In this document: piece after piece, positions 6,882-13,856 of the stretch | Position numbering within the stretch: position 1 is the first letter of the stretch | Layout: each line of letters begins with the position of its first letter | Origin: Chitinophagaceae bacterium | Lineage (GTDB): Bacteria > Bacteroidota > Bacteroidia > Chitinophagales > Chitinophagaceae | Length of the DNA stretch: 13,856 bases | Direction of reading: 5' to 3' | Assembly: GCA_008080615.1 (NCBI GenBank) | Contig: VIKJ01000007.1 | Location: forward strand, 1 to 13,856 | Translations under genes and position numbers: made by a program | The notes under the pieces: model-generated | Seen by the model: only the letters and a program-made list of their open reading frames with translations | Database searches by the model: none | What the model was told of the DNA's origin: nothing

Positions 6882-7994
6882 ATGGAAAAGAAAATTGCCG
6901 TTATTAATGGAGATGGAATTGGCCCAGAAGTTACCGCACAAGCAATTAAAGCATTGAATGCAATTGCTCAGGAATTTGGGCATCATTTTATGTATGTAAA
7001 TGCCTTGATGGGTGCTGATGCTATAGATAAAACAGGCAATCCTTTGCCAGATGAAACCTTGGCTATTTGCAAACAAAGTGATGCAATTTTATTTGGTGCG
7101 ATTGGGCATCCCAAATACGACAACGATCCTACAGCAAAAGTTAGGCCCGAGCAAGGGTTACTAAAACTGCGAAAAGAATTGCAATTGTTTGCCAATATTC
7201 GGCCAATTACTACTTATCATTCTTTGCATCATTTATCTCCATTAAAAGCCAAGCAATTAGTTGGAGTAGATTTTATTATTTTTCGCGAATTAACAGGTGG
7301 TATTTATTTTGGGAAGCGTAGTTTAAATGAAGATCAAACTATTGCAACTGATGAGTGTGCTTATAGTAAAGCAGAAATAGAACGAGTGGCTGTTATGGCA
7401 TTTGAATATGCACAAACCCGGAAAAAGAAATTAACCTTAATTGATAAGGCCAATGTATTAGAAACTTCTCGCTTATGGCGTAAAGTAGTTCAAGCACTAA
7501 GTGGTCAATATCCCGATGTTACTGTAGACTATATGTTTGTAGATAATGCTGCTATGCAAGTGATTTTAAATCCTGCACAGTTTGATGTACTGCTAACTGA
7601 AAATTTATTTGGAGATATTATTAGCGATGAAGCAAGTGTGCTAAGTGGTTCAATGGGATTAATGCCATCTGCCTCTGTAGGCAATGGTAGTGCTTTGTTT
7701 GAGCCCATTCATGGATCATATCCTCAAGCTGCAGGAAAAGACATTGCCAACCCATTGGGTTCCATATTATCTGCAGCCATGATGTTAGATCATTTTGGAT
7801 TGGGCGAGGAGGCTAATGCAGTAAGGGCCGCAGTTAATTGGACGCTTACCCACAGCTTTGTTTCAAAAGATATTGACCCTATAAATAATTACGGTACCAA
7901 TGCTATTGGAGATTTGATTGCCGATTATATAAAAAGAAATGCTAAAAGTGCTGCAGCACATAATGCAGAACTAAATGCTTCAACCATCATTTAA
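6882..7994 (+). CDS. leuB: 3-isopropylmalate dehydrogenase
   Basis: LeuB oxidatively decarboxylates 3-isopropylmalate to 2-oxoisocaproate with NAD+ and a divalent metal. The 370-residue protein shows the beta-decarboxylating dehydrogenase pattern: NGDGIGPEV (9-17), LRKELQLFANIRP (96-108), RELTGGIYFG (135-144) with the catalytic Tyr142, DKANVLETSRLWR (188-200) with the catalytic Lys189, and metal-binding aspartates D221, D245 and D249. EPIHGSYPQAAGKDIANP (274-291) is the NAD-binding loop. The RELTGG loop and HGSYPQAAG are typical of isopropylmalate rather than isocitrate dehydrogenase. It follows leuD by 26 bp and precedes ilvE by 5 bp. Confidence 0.97.
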   Translation: MEKKIAVINGDGIGPEVTAQAIKALNAIAQEFGHHFMYVNALMGADAIDKTGNPLPDETLAICKQSDAILFGAIGHPKYDNDPTAKVRPEQGLLKLRKELQLFANIRPITTYHSLHHLSPLKAKQLVGVDFIIFRELTGGIYFGKRSLNEDQTIATDECAYSKAEIERVAVMAFEYAQTRKKKLTLIDKANVLETSRLWRKVVQALSGQYPDVTVDYMFVDNAAMQVILNPAQFDVLLTENLFGDIISDEASVLSGSMGLMPSASVGNGSALFEPIHGSYPQAAGKDIANPLGSILSAAMMLDHFGLGEEANAVRAAVNWTLTHSFVSKDIDPINNYGTNAIGDLIADYIKRNAKSAAAHNAELNASTII

Positions 7995-7999
7995 TTGTT

Positions 8000-8887
8000 A
8001 TGAATTATTATAATAGTGAAACCATCATTTATCATAATGGTGCATTTGTTAAAGCGGCCGATACAAAAGTAGATCTGTACGGTCAGTCTCTTCATTATGG
8101 GTATTCTGTTTTTGAAGGAATTCGTTCGTATAAAACGGCCAATGGAGCAACAAAAATCTTTAAACCAGTTGAACATTTCGATCGTTTAAAAGCTTCTGCC
8201 GAAGCCATTTATTTACCTTATACCTACCACTCACAGGAATTGATAGATGCAACTTATGAAGTACTCAAACGCAACAATCAGCAAGATGCTTATATACGTC
8301 CTGTTGTATATGCTCCTGCTAATATGAGTTTTGCTCCCAATACCGAATCTTTTATTGTAATTGAAACCTGGGAGATGGCACCATTTTTAGGAGATAAATT
8401 ATTAAAAGTAGTTACTTCTTCTTTTCAACGCCCTAACGCAAAAGCGTTTAAAATACATGCAAAAGCTGCAGGTCATTATGTAAACTCTATCATGGCCAGC
8501 CAAGAAGCAAAACGCAAAGGCTTTGATGAAGCGCTATTATTAGATATCTACGATCATATTGCAGAAGGCCCCGGGGCTAATATGTTTTTTGAAAAAGATG
8601 GGGTATTGCATACACCTCAATTAGGTAATATACTTCCCGGAATTACACGTGCTACTGTTTTTGAAATTTGTAATGAATTGAATATTCCAGTTGTGGAAGG
8701 TTCTTATACTATTGATCAATTAAAAGAGGCAGATAGTGCATTTTTCTGCGGAACTGCGGCTGAAGTAATTGGTTGGGAATCTATTGATGATACTGTTTTT
8801 CCTAAAGCATGGAAAAATACCTTGGGTGCAAAAGTGCAACAAGCTTATACCAATTTGGTTCACGAAAAAAACGATTCAAGCAAGTAA
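8000..8887 (+). CDS. ilvE: Branched-chain amino acid aminotransferase (class IV, PLP)
   Basis: IlvE is the last step for all three amino acids, transferring the amino group from glutamate to 2-oxoisovalerate, 2-oxo-3-methylvalerate or 2-oxoisocaproate. The 295-residue protein is a fold-type IV PLP enzyme. It has LHYGYSVFEGIRSY (31-44), the Schiff-base lysine K155 in KIHAKAAGHYVNS, the substrate and cofactor region GFDEALLLD (174-182) with AEGPGANMFF (188-197), and GTAAEV near the C-terminus. D-amino-acid aminotransferase and ADC lyase share the fold, but the FEGIRSY motif, the length and the operon support IlvE. It starts 5 bp after leuB and ends one base before the ilvD start, so translational coupling with ilvD is likely. 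Confidence 0.94.
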   Translation: MNYYNSETIIYHNGAFVKAADTKVDLYGQSLHYGYSVFEGIRSYKTANGATKIFKPVEHFDRLKASAEAIYLPYTYHSQELIDATYEVLKRNNQQDAYIRPVVYAPANMSFAPNTESFIVIETWEMAPFLGDKLLKVVTSSFQRPNAKAFKIHAKAAGHYVNSIMASQEAKRKGFDEALLLDIYDHIAEGPGANMFFEKDGVLHTPQLGNILPGITRATVFEICNELNIPVVEGSYTIDQLKEADSAFFCGTAAEVIGWESIDDTVFPKAWKNTLGAKVQQAYTNLVHEKNDSSK

Positions 8888-8888
8888 T

Positions 8889-10568
8889 ATGGAATTAAAT
8901 CAATACAGTAAAACAATCACTTTAGATCCTACACAGCCTGCAGCTCAAGCTATGTTTTATGGCATTGGGCTTACAGATGAAGATTTACAAAAAGCACAGG
9001 TAGGTATTGTTAGTATGGGCTACGATGGCAATACCTGTAATATGCACTTAAATGAATTGGCTAAATTGGTTAAAACAGGTGTTTGGGAAAACGATTTAGT
9101 GGGATTGATTTTTAACACTATTGGTGTTAGTGATGGTATGAGTAATGGAACCGATGGAATGCGTTATTCATTGGTTAGCCGAGATATTATTGCAGATTCT
9201 ATTGAAGCAGTTTGTGGTGCACAATATTATGATGCAGTAATTGCATTGCCTGGTTGTGATAAAAATATGCCAGGTTCTGTAATTGCCATGGGCCGATTGA
9301 ATCGCCCATCTATTATGGTTTATGGTGGAACCATTGCACCAGGCCATTACAATGGACAAGATTTAAATATTGTTTCTGCGTTTGAAGCATTGGGTCAAAA
9401 GTTAGCTGGGCAGTTAAGTGAGTATGATTTTAAAGGAATCATTCAACATGCTTGCCCGGGTGCTGGTGCTTGTGGTGGTATGTATACTGCCAATACCATG
9501 GCTTCTGCAATTGAAGCATTGGGAATGAGTTTACCTTATTCTTCTTCAAACCCAGCGTTGAGCCAAGAAAAACACGATGAATGTTTGGCAGCAGGTAAAG
9601 CCATTAAATTATTAATGGAAAAAAATATACTTCCTCGTGATATCATGACGCGTAAGGCATTTGAAAATGCAATCACTATGATTATGGTGATGGGTGGAAG
9701 TACCAATGCGGTATTGCATTTAATTGCTATGGCAAAAAGTGTAGACGTTCCATTAACACAGGATGATTTTCAAACCATCAGTGATAAAGTGCCTGTACTG
9801 GCTGATTTTAAGCCAAGTGGAAAATACCTGATGCAAGATTTGCATCAGTATGGTGGTGTTCCTGCTGTAATGAAATATTTATTACAAAAAGGATTGTTAC
9901 ATGGTGATTGTTTAACTGTAACGGGAAAAACTGTTGCAGAAAATGCAGCAGCTGCGCCCGAGTTAGATTTTGATCAACAAAAAATAATTCTTCCGTTAGA
10001 AGCTCCCATAAAAGCAACAGGGCATTTACAAATTTTATATGGCAATTTGGCAACAGGTGGGAGTGTAGCTAAAATTAGCGGTAAGGAAGGAGAATTATTT
10101 GAAGGGCCTGCTAGAGTATTTGATGGAGAGCAATCATTAATTGCAGGTATTCACTCCGGAAAAATAAAAGCAGGCGATGTAGTAGTCATTAGAAATGTAG
10201 GTCCTAAAGGTGCGCCGGGCATGCCCGAAATGCTTAAACCTACTTCGGCTATTATAGGAGCTGGTTTAGGTAAATCAGTTGCATTAATTACTGATGGCCG
10301 TTTTAGTGGGGGCACTCATGGTTTTGTTGTTGGTCATATAACGCCCGAGGCTGTTGCTGGTGGATTAATCGGATTAGTTGAAGACGATGATATCATTGAA
10401 TTGAATGTAGCCACCAAAAAAATGACATTGAAAGTAGCAGATGATATTATTGCCAAAAGAAAAGCAGCATACGTAAAACCTGCACCAAGAGCTACAAAAG
10501 GATTGTTATTTAAATACGCATTGCAAGTTAAAGATGCTTCCCAAGGTTGTGTAACCGATGAAGCTTAA
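8889..10568 (+). CDS. ilvD: Dihydroxy-acid dehydratase
   Basis: IlvD dehydrates 2,3-dihydroxyisovalerate and 2,3-dihydroxy-3-methylvalerate to the corresponding 2-oxo acids. It is an Fe-S enzyme of the IlvD/Edd family, 559 residues from the chosen start. Conserved cysteines are C50 in GYDGNTCNMHL, C123 in PGCDKNMPGS and C195 in CPGAGACGGMYTANTMA. GGSTNAVLHL and TDGRFSGGTHG mark the active-site region. The frame stays open upstream into ilvE (ATG at 8769), but that extension is ilvE sequence in another frame. The ATG at 8889, one base after the ilvE stop, gives the normal family N-terminus. The cluster type ([2Fe-2S] or [4Fe-4S]) cannot be decided by eye. Edd and sugar-acid dehydratases are relatives, but the operon context fixes this as IlvD. 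Confidence 0.96.
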   Translation: MELNQYSKTITLDPTQPAAQAMFYGIGLTDEDLQKAQVGIVSMGYDGNTCNMHLNELAKLVKTGVWENDLVGLIFNTIGVSDGMSNGTDGMRYSLVSRDIIADSIEAVCGAQYYDAVIALPGCDKNMPGSVIAMGRLNRPSIMVYGGTIAPGHYNGQDLNIVSAFEALGQKLAGQLSEYDFKGIIQHACPGAGACGGMYTANTMASAIEALGMSLPYSSSNPALSQEKHDECLAAGKAIKLLMEKNILPRDIMTRKAFENAITMIMVMGGSTNAVLHLIAMAKSVDVPLTQDDFQTISDKVPVLADFKPSGKYLMQDLHQYGGVPAVMKYLLQKGLLHGDCLTVTGKTVAENAAAAPELDFDQQKIILPLEAPIKATGHLQILYGNLATGGSVAKISGKEGELFEGPARVFDGEQSLIAGIHSGKIKAGDVVVIRNVGPKGAPGMPEMLKPTSAIIGAGLGKSVALITDGRFSGGTHGFVVGHITPEAVAGGLIGLVEDDDIIELNVATKKMTLKVADDIIAKRKAAYVKPAPRATKGLLFKYALQVKDASQGCVTDEA

Positions 10569-10581
10569 TAAATATGATTGT

Positions 10582-12336
10582 ATGAGTTCAGTAATAGAAA
10601 CAAAACAAGAAGCGGCAGTAGAACAGCAGTTAAAAGGAACAGAAACCATTGAGTTAAGTGGTTCTCAAGCGGTGCTTGAAGCCTTGATAGCCGAAGGGGT
10701 GGATACTGTTTTTGGTTATCCTGGCGGAGCCATCATGCCTATTTACGATGCATTGTACGATTATAAAGAAAAATTAAATCATGTACTTGTGCGTCATGAG
10801 CAGGGTGGAATACATGCGGGGCAAGGCTATGCAAGAAGTAGCGGAAAAGTAGGAGTAGTATTTGCAACTAGTGGGCCCGGCGCAACAAATTTAGTTACGG
10901 GTTTGGCAGATGCGCAAATTGATAGTACGCCATTGGTTTGTATTACTGGGCAAGTATTTGCACATTTATTGGGAACAGATGCTTTTCAAGAAACCGATGT
11001 AATTAACATTACTACTCCTGTTACTAAATGGAATTATCAAATAACTGATGCTACTGAAATTCCACATATACTAGCCAAAGCATTTTATATAGCAGGAACA
11101 GGAAGGCCTGGTCCGGTTTTAATCGATATCACTAAGAATGCACAATTTCAAAAATTCGATTATAAAGGCTATCAAAAATGCAATCATATCAGAAGTTATC
11201 GTCCTAAACCAATCGTGCGTAAATCTTATGTAGAAGCAGCAGCAAAAATGATCAACGAAGCTAAAAAGCCATTCGTCATTTTTGGTCAGGGCGTTATACT
11301 GGGTAGGGCTGAACAAGAATTTAAAGCTTTTATAGAAAAAGGAGGCTTACCTGCTGCTTGGACCATTCTGGGCTTAAGTGCATTGCCTACGAGTCATCCT
11401 CAAAACGTTGGCATGTTGGGCATGCATGGAAATTATGGCCCCAATGTTTTAACCAATGAGTGCGATGTATTAATTGCAGTGGGTATGCGTTTTGATGATC
11501 GGGTTACTGGTAGGCTAGATAAATATGCCAAGCAAGCCAAAATCATTCACTTAGATATTGATCCTGCCGAAATTGATAAAAATGTAAAAGCTGATGTGCC
11601 AGTATGGGGAGATTGTAAAGAAACATTGCCCATGCTTACAAAACTCATAGAGGAAAAAAAGCATCCCGAATGGTTGGCAAAATTCAATGCTTTTACACAA
11701 GAAGAAATTGATGTAGTAATTCATAAAGAATTAAATCCTGTATCCGAAGAATTGAGTATGGGTGAAGTGATTAACCTACTCAATGAAATTACTCATGGTG
11801 ATGCCATAATTGTAACAGATGTTGGTCAACACCAAATGGTGGCATGTAGATATGCCCAATTCAATGAATCTAAAAGTAATATTACTTCGGGTGGTTTGGG
11901 AACAATGGGGTTTGCTTTGCCAGCAGCCATTGGTGCCAAATTTGGGGCACAACATAGAACTGTAGTTGCTGTTATAGGAGATGGTGGTTTTCAAATGACC
12001 TTACAAGAATTGGGCACTATTATGCAAACAGGATTGAATGTGAAAATACTCATACTCAATAATCGCTTTTTGGGAATGGTTCGCCAATGGCAGGATATGT
12101 TTAATGACAAGCGCTATTCTTTTGTAGACATTCAAAGCCCCGACTATGTTCAATTGGCAAAAGCATACGGCATTAGTGGGCAAAGTGTAGATGATCGCGC
12201 CCTATTAAAAACGGCTATCAAAACCATGTTAGAACATGATGGGTCATACTTACTAGAAGTAATGGTGAGTAAAGAAAACAATGTATTTCCAATGGTTCCA
12301 CAGGGTTGTAGTGTTTCTGAAATAAGATTAAAATAA
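10582..12336 (+). CDS. ilvB: Acetolactate synthase large (catalytic) subunit
   Basis: This is a ThDP-dependent enzyme that condenses two pyruvates to 2-acetolactate, or pyruvate with 2-oxobutyrate to 2-aceto-2-hydroxybutyrate. It has 584 residues from the chosen ATG. FGYPGGAIMPIYDAL (44-58) and RHEQGGIHAGQGYAR (71-85) with the catalytic Glu73 mark the Pyr domain, followed by a central FAD-type domain. The ThDP/Mg motif runs from GDGGFQM (466-472) to NN at 493-494. RQWQDMF lies just after it, as in true acetolactate synthases. An in-frame ATG at 10558 would add eight residues and overlap ilvD by 11 bp. I prefer 10582 because the extension MKLNKYDC reads like non-homologous lead sequence, but either start is possible. 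The small subunit ilvN follows 6 bp downstream, consistent with the biosynthetic, feedback-regulated type rather than catabolic AlsS. Confidence 0.95.
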   Translation: MSSVIETKQEAAVEQQLKGTETIELSGSQAVLEALIAEGVDTVFGYPGGAIMPIYDALYDYKEKLNHVLVRHEQGGIHAGQGYARSSGKVGVVFATSGPGATNLVTGLADAQIDSTPLVCITGQVFAHLLGTDAFQETDVINITTPVTKWNYQITDATEIPHILAKAFYIAGTGRPGPVLIDITKNAQFQKFDYKGYQKCNHIRSYRPKPIVRKSYVEAAAKMINEAKKPFVIFGQGVILGRAEQEFKAFIEKGGLPAAWTILGLSALPTSHPQNVGMLGMHGNYGPNVLTNECDVLIAVGMRFDDRVTGRLDKYAKQAKIIHLDIDPAEIDKNVKADVPVWGDCKETLPMLTKLIEEKKHPEWLAKFNAFTQEEIDVVIHKELNPVSEELSMGEVINLLNEITHGDAIIVTDVGQHQMVACRYAQFNESKSNITSGGLGTMGFALPAAIGAKFGAQHRTVVAVIGDGGFQMTLQELGTIMQTGLNVKILILNNRFLGMVRQWQDMFNDKRYSFVDIQSPDYVQLAKAYGISGQSVDDRALLKTAIKTMLEHDGSYLLEVMVSKENNVFPMVPQGCSVSEIRLK

Positions 12337-12342
12337 ACCAAG

Positions 12343-12930
12343 ATGAAAATAGAATTTACTATCACGGTATATACGGAGAATCAGGTTGGTTTATTAAACC
12401 GTATTGCTATTATTTTCTCTAGAAGAAAAATAAATATCGAAAGCCTGAATGTGTCTCCTTCCGAAGCAGAAGGTATTCACCGCTTTACCATTGTGATTCA
12501 TGAAACAGAAGAAGTTGTAAGAAAATTGTGCCGCCAAATAGAAAGACAGGTGGAAGTATTGAAAGCCTATCATAATACCAATGAGGAAATTATTTGGCAG
12601 GAAATGGCTTTGTATAAAGTGCCAACAGATGAGGTTGCAGAAAAAATGAAGGTAGAAAGATTGTTGCGCGAGCATGGCGCCAGGGCTGTAGTCATTAGAA
12701 AGGACTATACCATATTTGAAACAACCGGTCAACGTGAAGAAACCGATAAGTTGGTAAAAGTACTAGAGCCTTATGGGTTAATAGAATTTGTACGTAGTGC
12801 AAGAGTAGCAATCATTAAGGCTAGTAAAGGTTTTCACGAAAAACTAAAAGAATTTGAAGCAGTAGAGCCAGCTGAAGAATTGGTTGAAAACGAATTCTTA
12901 GATAAAGCAAAGGATGTATTTACTATGTAA
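12343..12930 (+). CDS. ilvN: Acetolactate synthase small (regulatory) subunit
   Basis: IlvN binds IlvB, stimulates it and confers feedback inhibition, usually by valine. The 195-residue protein has an N-terminal ACT domain (about 3-77) with TVYTENQVGLLNRIAIIFSR and the IESLNVSPSE strand. The C-terminal ALS small-subunit domain (about 84-165) includes VERLLREHGARAVV and FETTGQREETDKLVKVLEPYG. A further acidic tail of about 20 residues makes it slightly longer than the common 160-180. The gene starts 6 bp after ilvB, so the two subunits are probably translationally coupled. The ligand specificity cannot be read from the sequence alone. Confidence 0.95.
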   Translation: MKIEFTITVYTENQVGLLNRIAIIFSRRKINIESLNVSPSEAEGIHRFTIVIHETEEVVRKLCRQIERQVEVLKAYHNTNEEIIWQEMALYKVPTDEVAEKMKVERLLREHGARAVVIRKDYTIFETTGQREETDKLVKVLEPYGLIEFVRSARVAIIKASKGFHEKLKEFEAVEPAEELVENEFLDKAKDVFTM

Positions 12931-12973
12931 GCAATTGAACAATTAATAACATTAAAAATTTAAACAATAAAAA

Positions 12974-13856
12974 ATGGCAAACTATTTTAACTCATTACCA
13001 CTTCGCGAACAATTGAATCAGTTAGGCGTGTGTGAATTCATGGACAAATCTGCATTTGCAGATGGTGTAAACGCGTTGAAAGGAAAAAAGTTAGTGATTA
13101 TTGGTTGTGGTGCACAAGGATTGAACCAGGGATTAAATCTGCGTGATTCTGGGCTAGATATTGCTTATGCCTTACGTAAAGATGCAATAGAACAAAAACG
13201 CGCTTCATGGAAAAACGCAACAGACAATAATTTTAAGGTAGGAACATATGAAGAGCTAATTCCAACTGCTGATGTAGTTATAAACCTTACACCAGATAAA
13301 CAACATACAGCTGTAGTAAATGCAGTGATGCCCTTAATGAAGCAAGGTTCTACGCTTTCTTATTCTCATGGGTTTAATATTGTAGAAGAAGGAATGCAAA
13401 TAAGAAAAGATATTACCGTAATCATGGTAGCACCAAAGTGCCCTGGAACAGAGGTAAGAGAAGAATATAAAAGAGGCTTTGGTGTGCCTACATTAATTGC
13501 AGTACATCCAGAAAACGATCTGGAAGGAAAAGGTTGGGATTATGCAAAAGCTTATTGTGTAGGAACCGGTGGTCATAGAGCAGGTGTATTAAAGTCTTCT
13601 TTTGTAGCAGAAGTAAAATCCGATTTGATGGGTGAGCAAACGATTCTTTGTGGCTTGCTTCAAACTGGATCTATTTTAAGTTTCGATAAAATGATTGAAA
13701 AAGGAATTGATGCATCTTATGCAGCTAAACTAATTCAATACGGATGGGAAGTAGTAACCGAAGCTTTAAAGCAAGGCGGAATTACTGCCATGATGGATAG
13801 ATTATCTAATCCTGCAAAATTAAAGGCATTTGAATTGTCTGAAGAGTTGAAAGATA
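12974..13856 (+). CDS. ilvC: Ketol-acid reductoisomerase, class II (long form), 3'-truncated by window end
   Basis: IlvC isomerises and NADPH-reduces 2-acetolactate (or acetohydroxybutyrate) to the dihydroxy acid used by IlvD. The ATG at 12974 gives MANYFNSLPLREQLNQLGVC, and the frame is open to the window end (294 complete codons, no stop). The N-terminus matches the long E. coli-type class II enzyme: FADGVNALKGKKLVIIGCGAQGLNQGLNLRDSG holds the Rossmann GxGxxG motif, and YALRK supplies a phosphate-binding arginine. NLTPDKQH, SHGFNIVEEG and MVAPKCPGTEVREEYKRGFG follow. SDLMGEQTILCG begins the knotted C-terminal domain and its metal-binding site (D and E). Class II enzymes are near 490 residues, so about 40% lies beyond the window. 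It starts 43 bp after ilvN, across an AT-rich gap with no obvious promoter. Confidence 0.95.
   Translation, partial: MANYFNSLPLREQLNQLGVCEFMDKSAFADGVNALKGKKLVIIGCGAQGLNQGLNLRDSGLDIAYALRKDAIEQKRASWKNATDNNFKVGTYEELIPTADVVINLTPDKQHTAVVNAVMPLMKQGSTLSYSHGFNIVEEGMQIRKDITVIMVAPKCPGTEVREEYKRGFGVPTLIAVHPENDLEGKGWDYAKAYCVGTGGHRAGVLKSSFVAEVKSDLMGEQTILCGLLQTGSILSFDKMIEKGIDASYAAKLIQYGWEVVTEALKQGGITAMMDRLSNPAKLKAFELSEELKD

Noticed and set aside
8769..8888. N-terminal extension of ilvD starting inside ilvE
   Set aside because: These 40 codons are the ilvE coding sequence read in another frame. The family N-terminus begins at the ATG at 8889.
12931..12973. Possible internal promoter before ilvC
   Set aside because: The gap is AT-rich, but no TAnnTTTG element with a spaced TTG was found.

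Overview
The window is about 13.9 kb of AT-rich DNA from a member of the Bacteroidota. Family-level placement near Chitinophagaceae/Sphingobacteriia is an inference. It rests on near-absent Shine-Dalgarno sequences before well-defined starts, a Bacteroidota-style helical-repeat protein of unknown function, a HisKA_3-type kinase with the H-box ELHDNVNQQ, and the general protein style. No rRNA, tRNA, CRISPR array, phage gene or insertion sequence was seen.

Left part (1-3433). The window opens inside a long-chain acyl-CoA synthetase (AMP-forming) whose C-terminal 257 residues are present. Its end overlaps by 8 bp a soluble protein with an N-terminal receiver domain and a C-terminal HisKA_3/HATPase kinase. 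A large helical-repeat (TPR-like) protein of unknown function runs convergently on the minus strand and overlaps the kinase gene by 11 bp.

Control region (3434-3640). These 207 bp separate the minus-strand gene from the biosynthetic operon. They hold (i) an imperfect inverted repeat at 3461-3501, (ii) a ten-codon ORF, MEPILILFRR, with four consecutive Ile/Leu codons, and (iii) a long two-segment hairpin at 3559-3616 that ends in a short T run, 22-25 bp before leuA. Together (ii) and (iii) look like a leader-peptide transcription attenuator responding to charged tRNA-Leu/tRNA-Ile. This is the most interesting element in the window.

Right part (3641-13856). Nine same-strand genes form one tightly packed branched-chain amino acid operon: leuA, leuC, leuD, leuB, ilvE, ilvD, ilvB, ilvN and ilvC, the last cut by the window end. 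Gaps run from 1 to 50 bp. IlvBN condenses pyruvate (or pyruvate plus 2-oxobutyrate), IlvC isomerises and reduces the product, and IlvD dehydrates it to the 2-oxo acids. LeuA, LeuCD and LeuB extend 2-oxoisovalerate to 2-oxoisocaproate, and IlvE transaminates all three to Val, Ile and Leu. Only threonine deaminase (ilvA), which supplies 2-oxobutyrate for isoleucine, is not in view. LeuA is short (388 aa) and lacks the usual C-terminal leucine-binding regulatory domain. That makes expression-level control by the leader a plausible substitute for feedback inhibition (inference).
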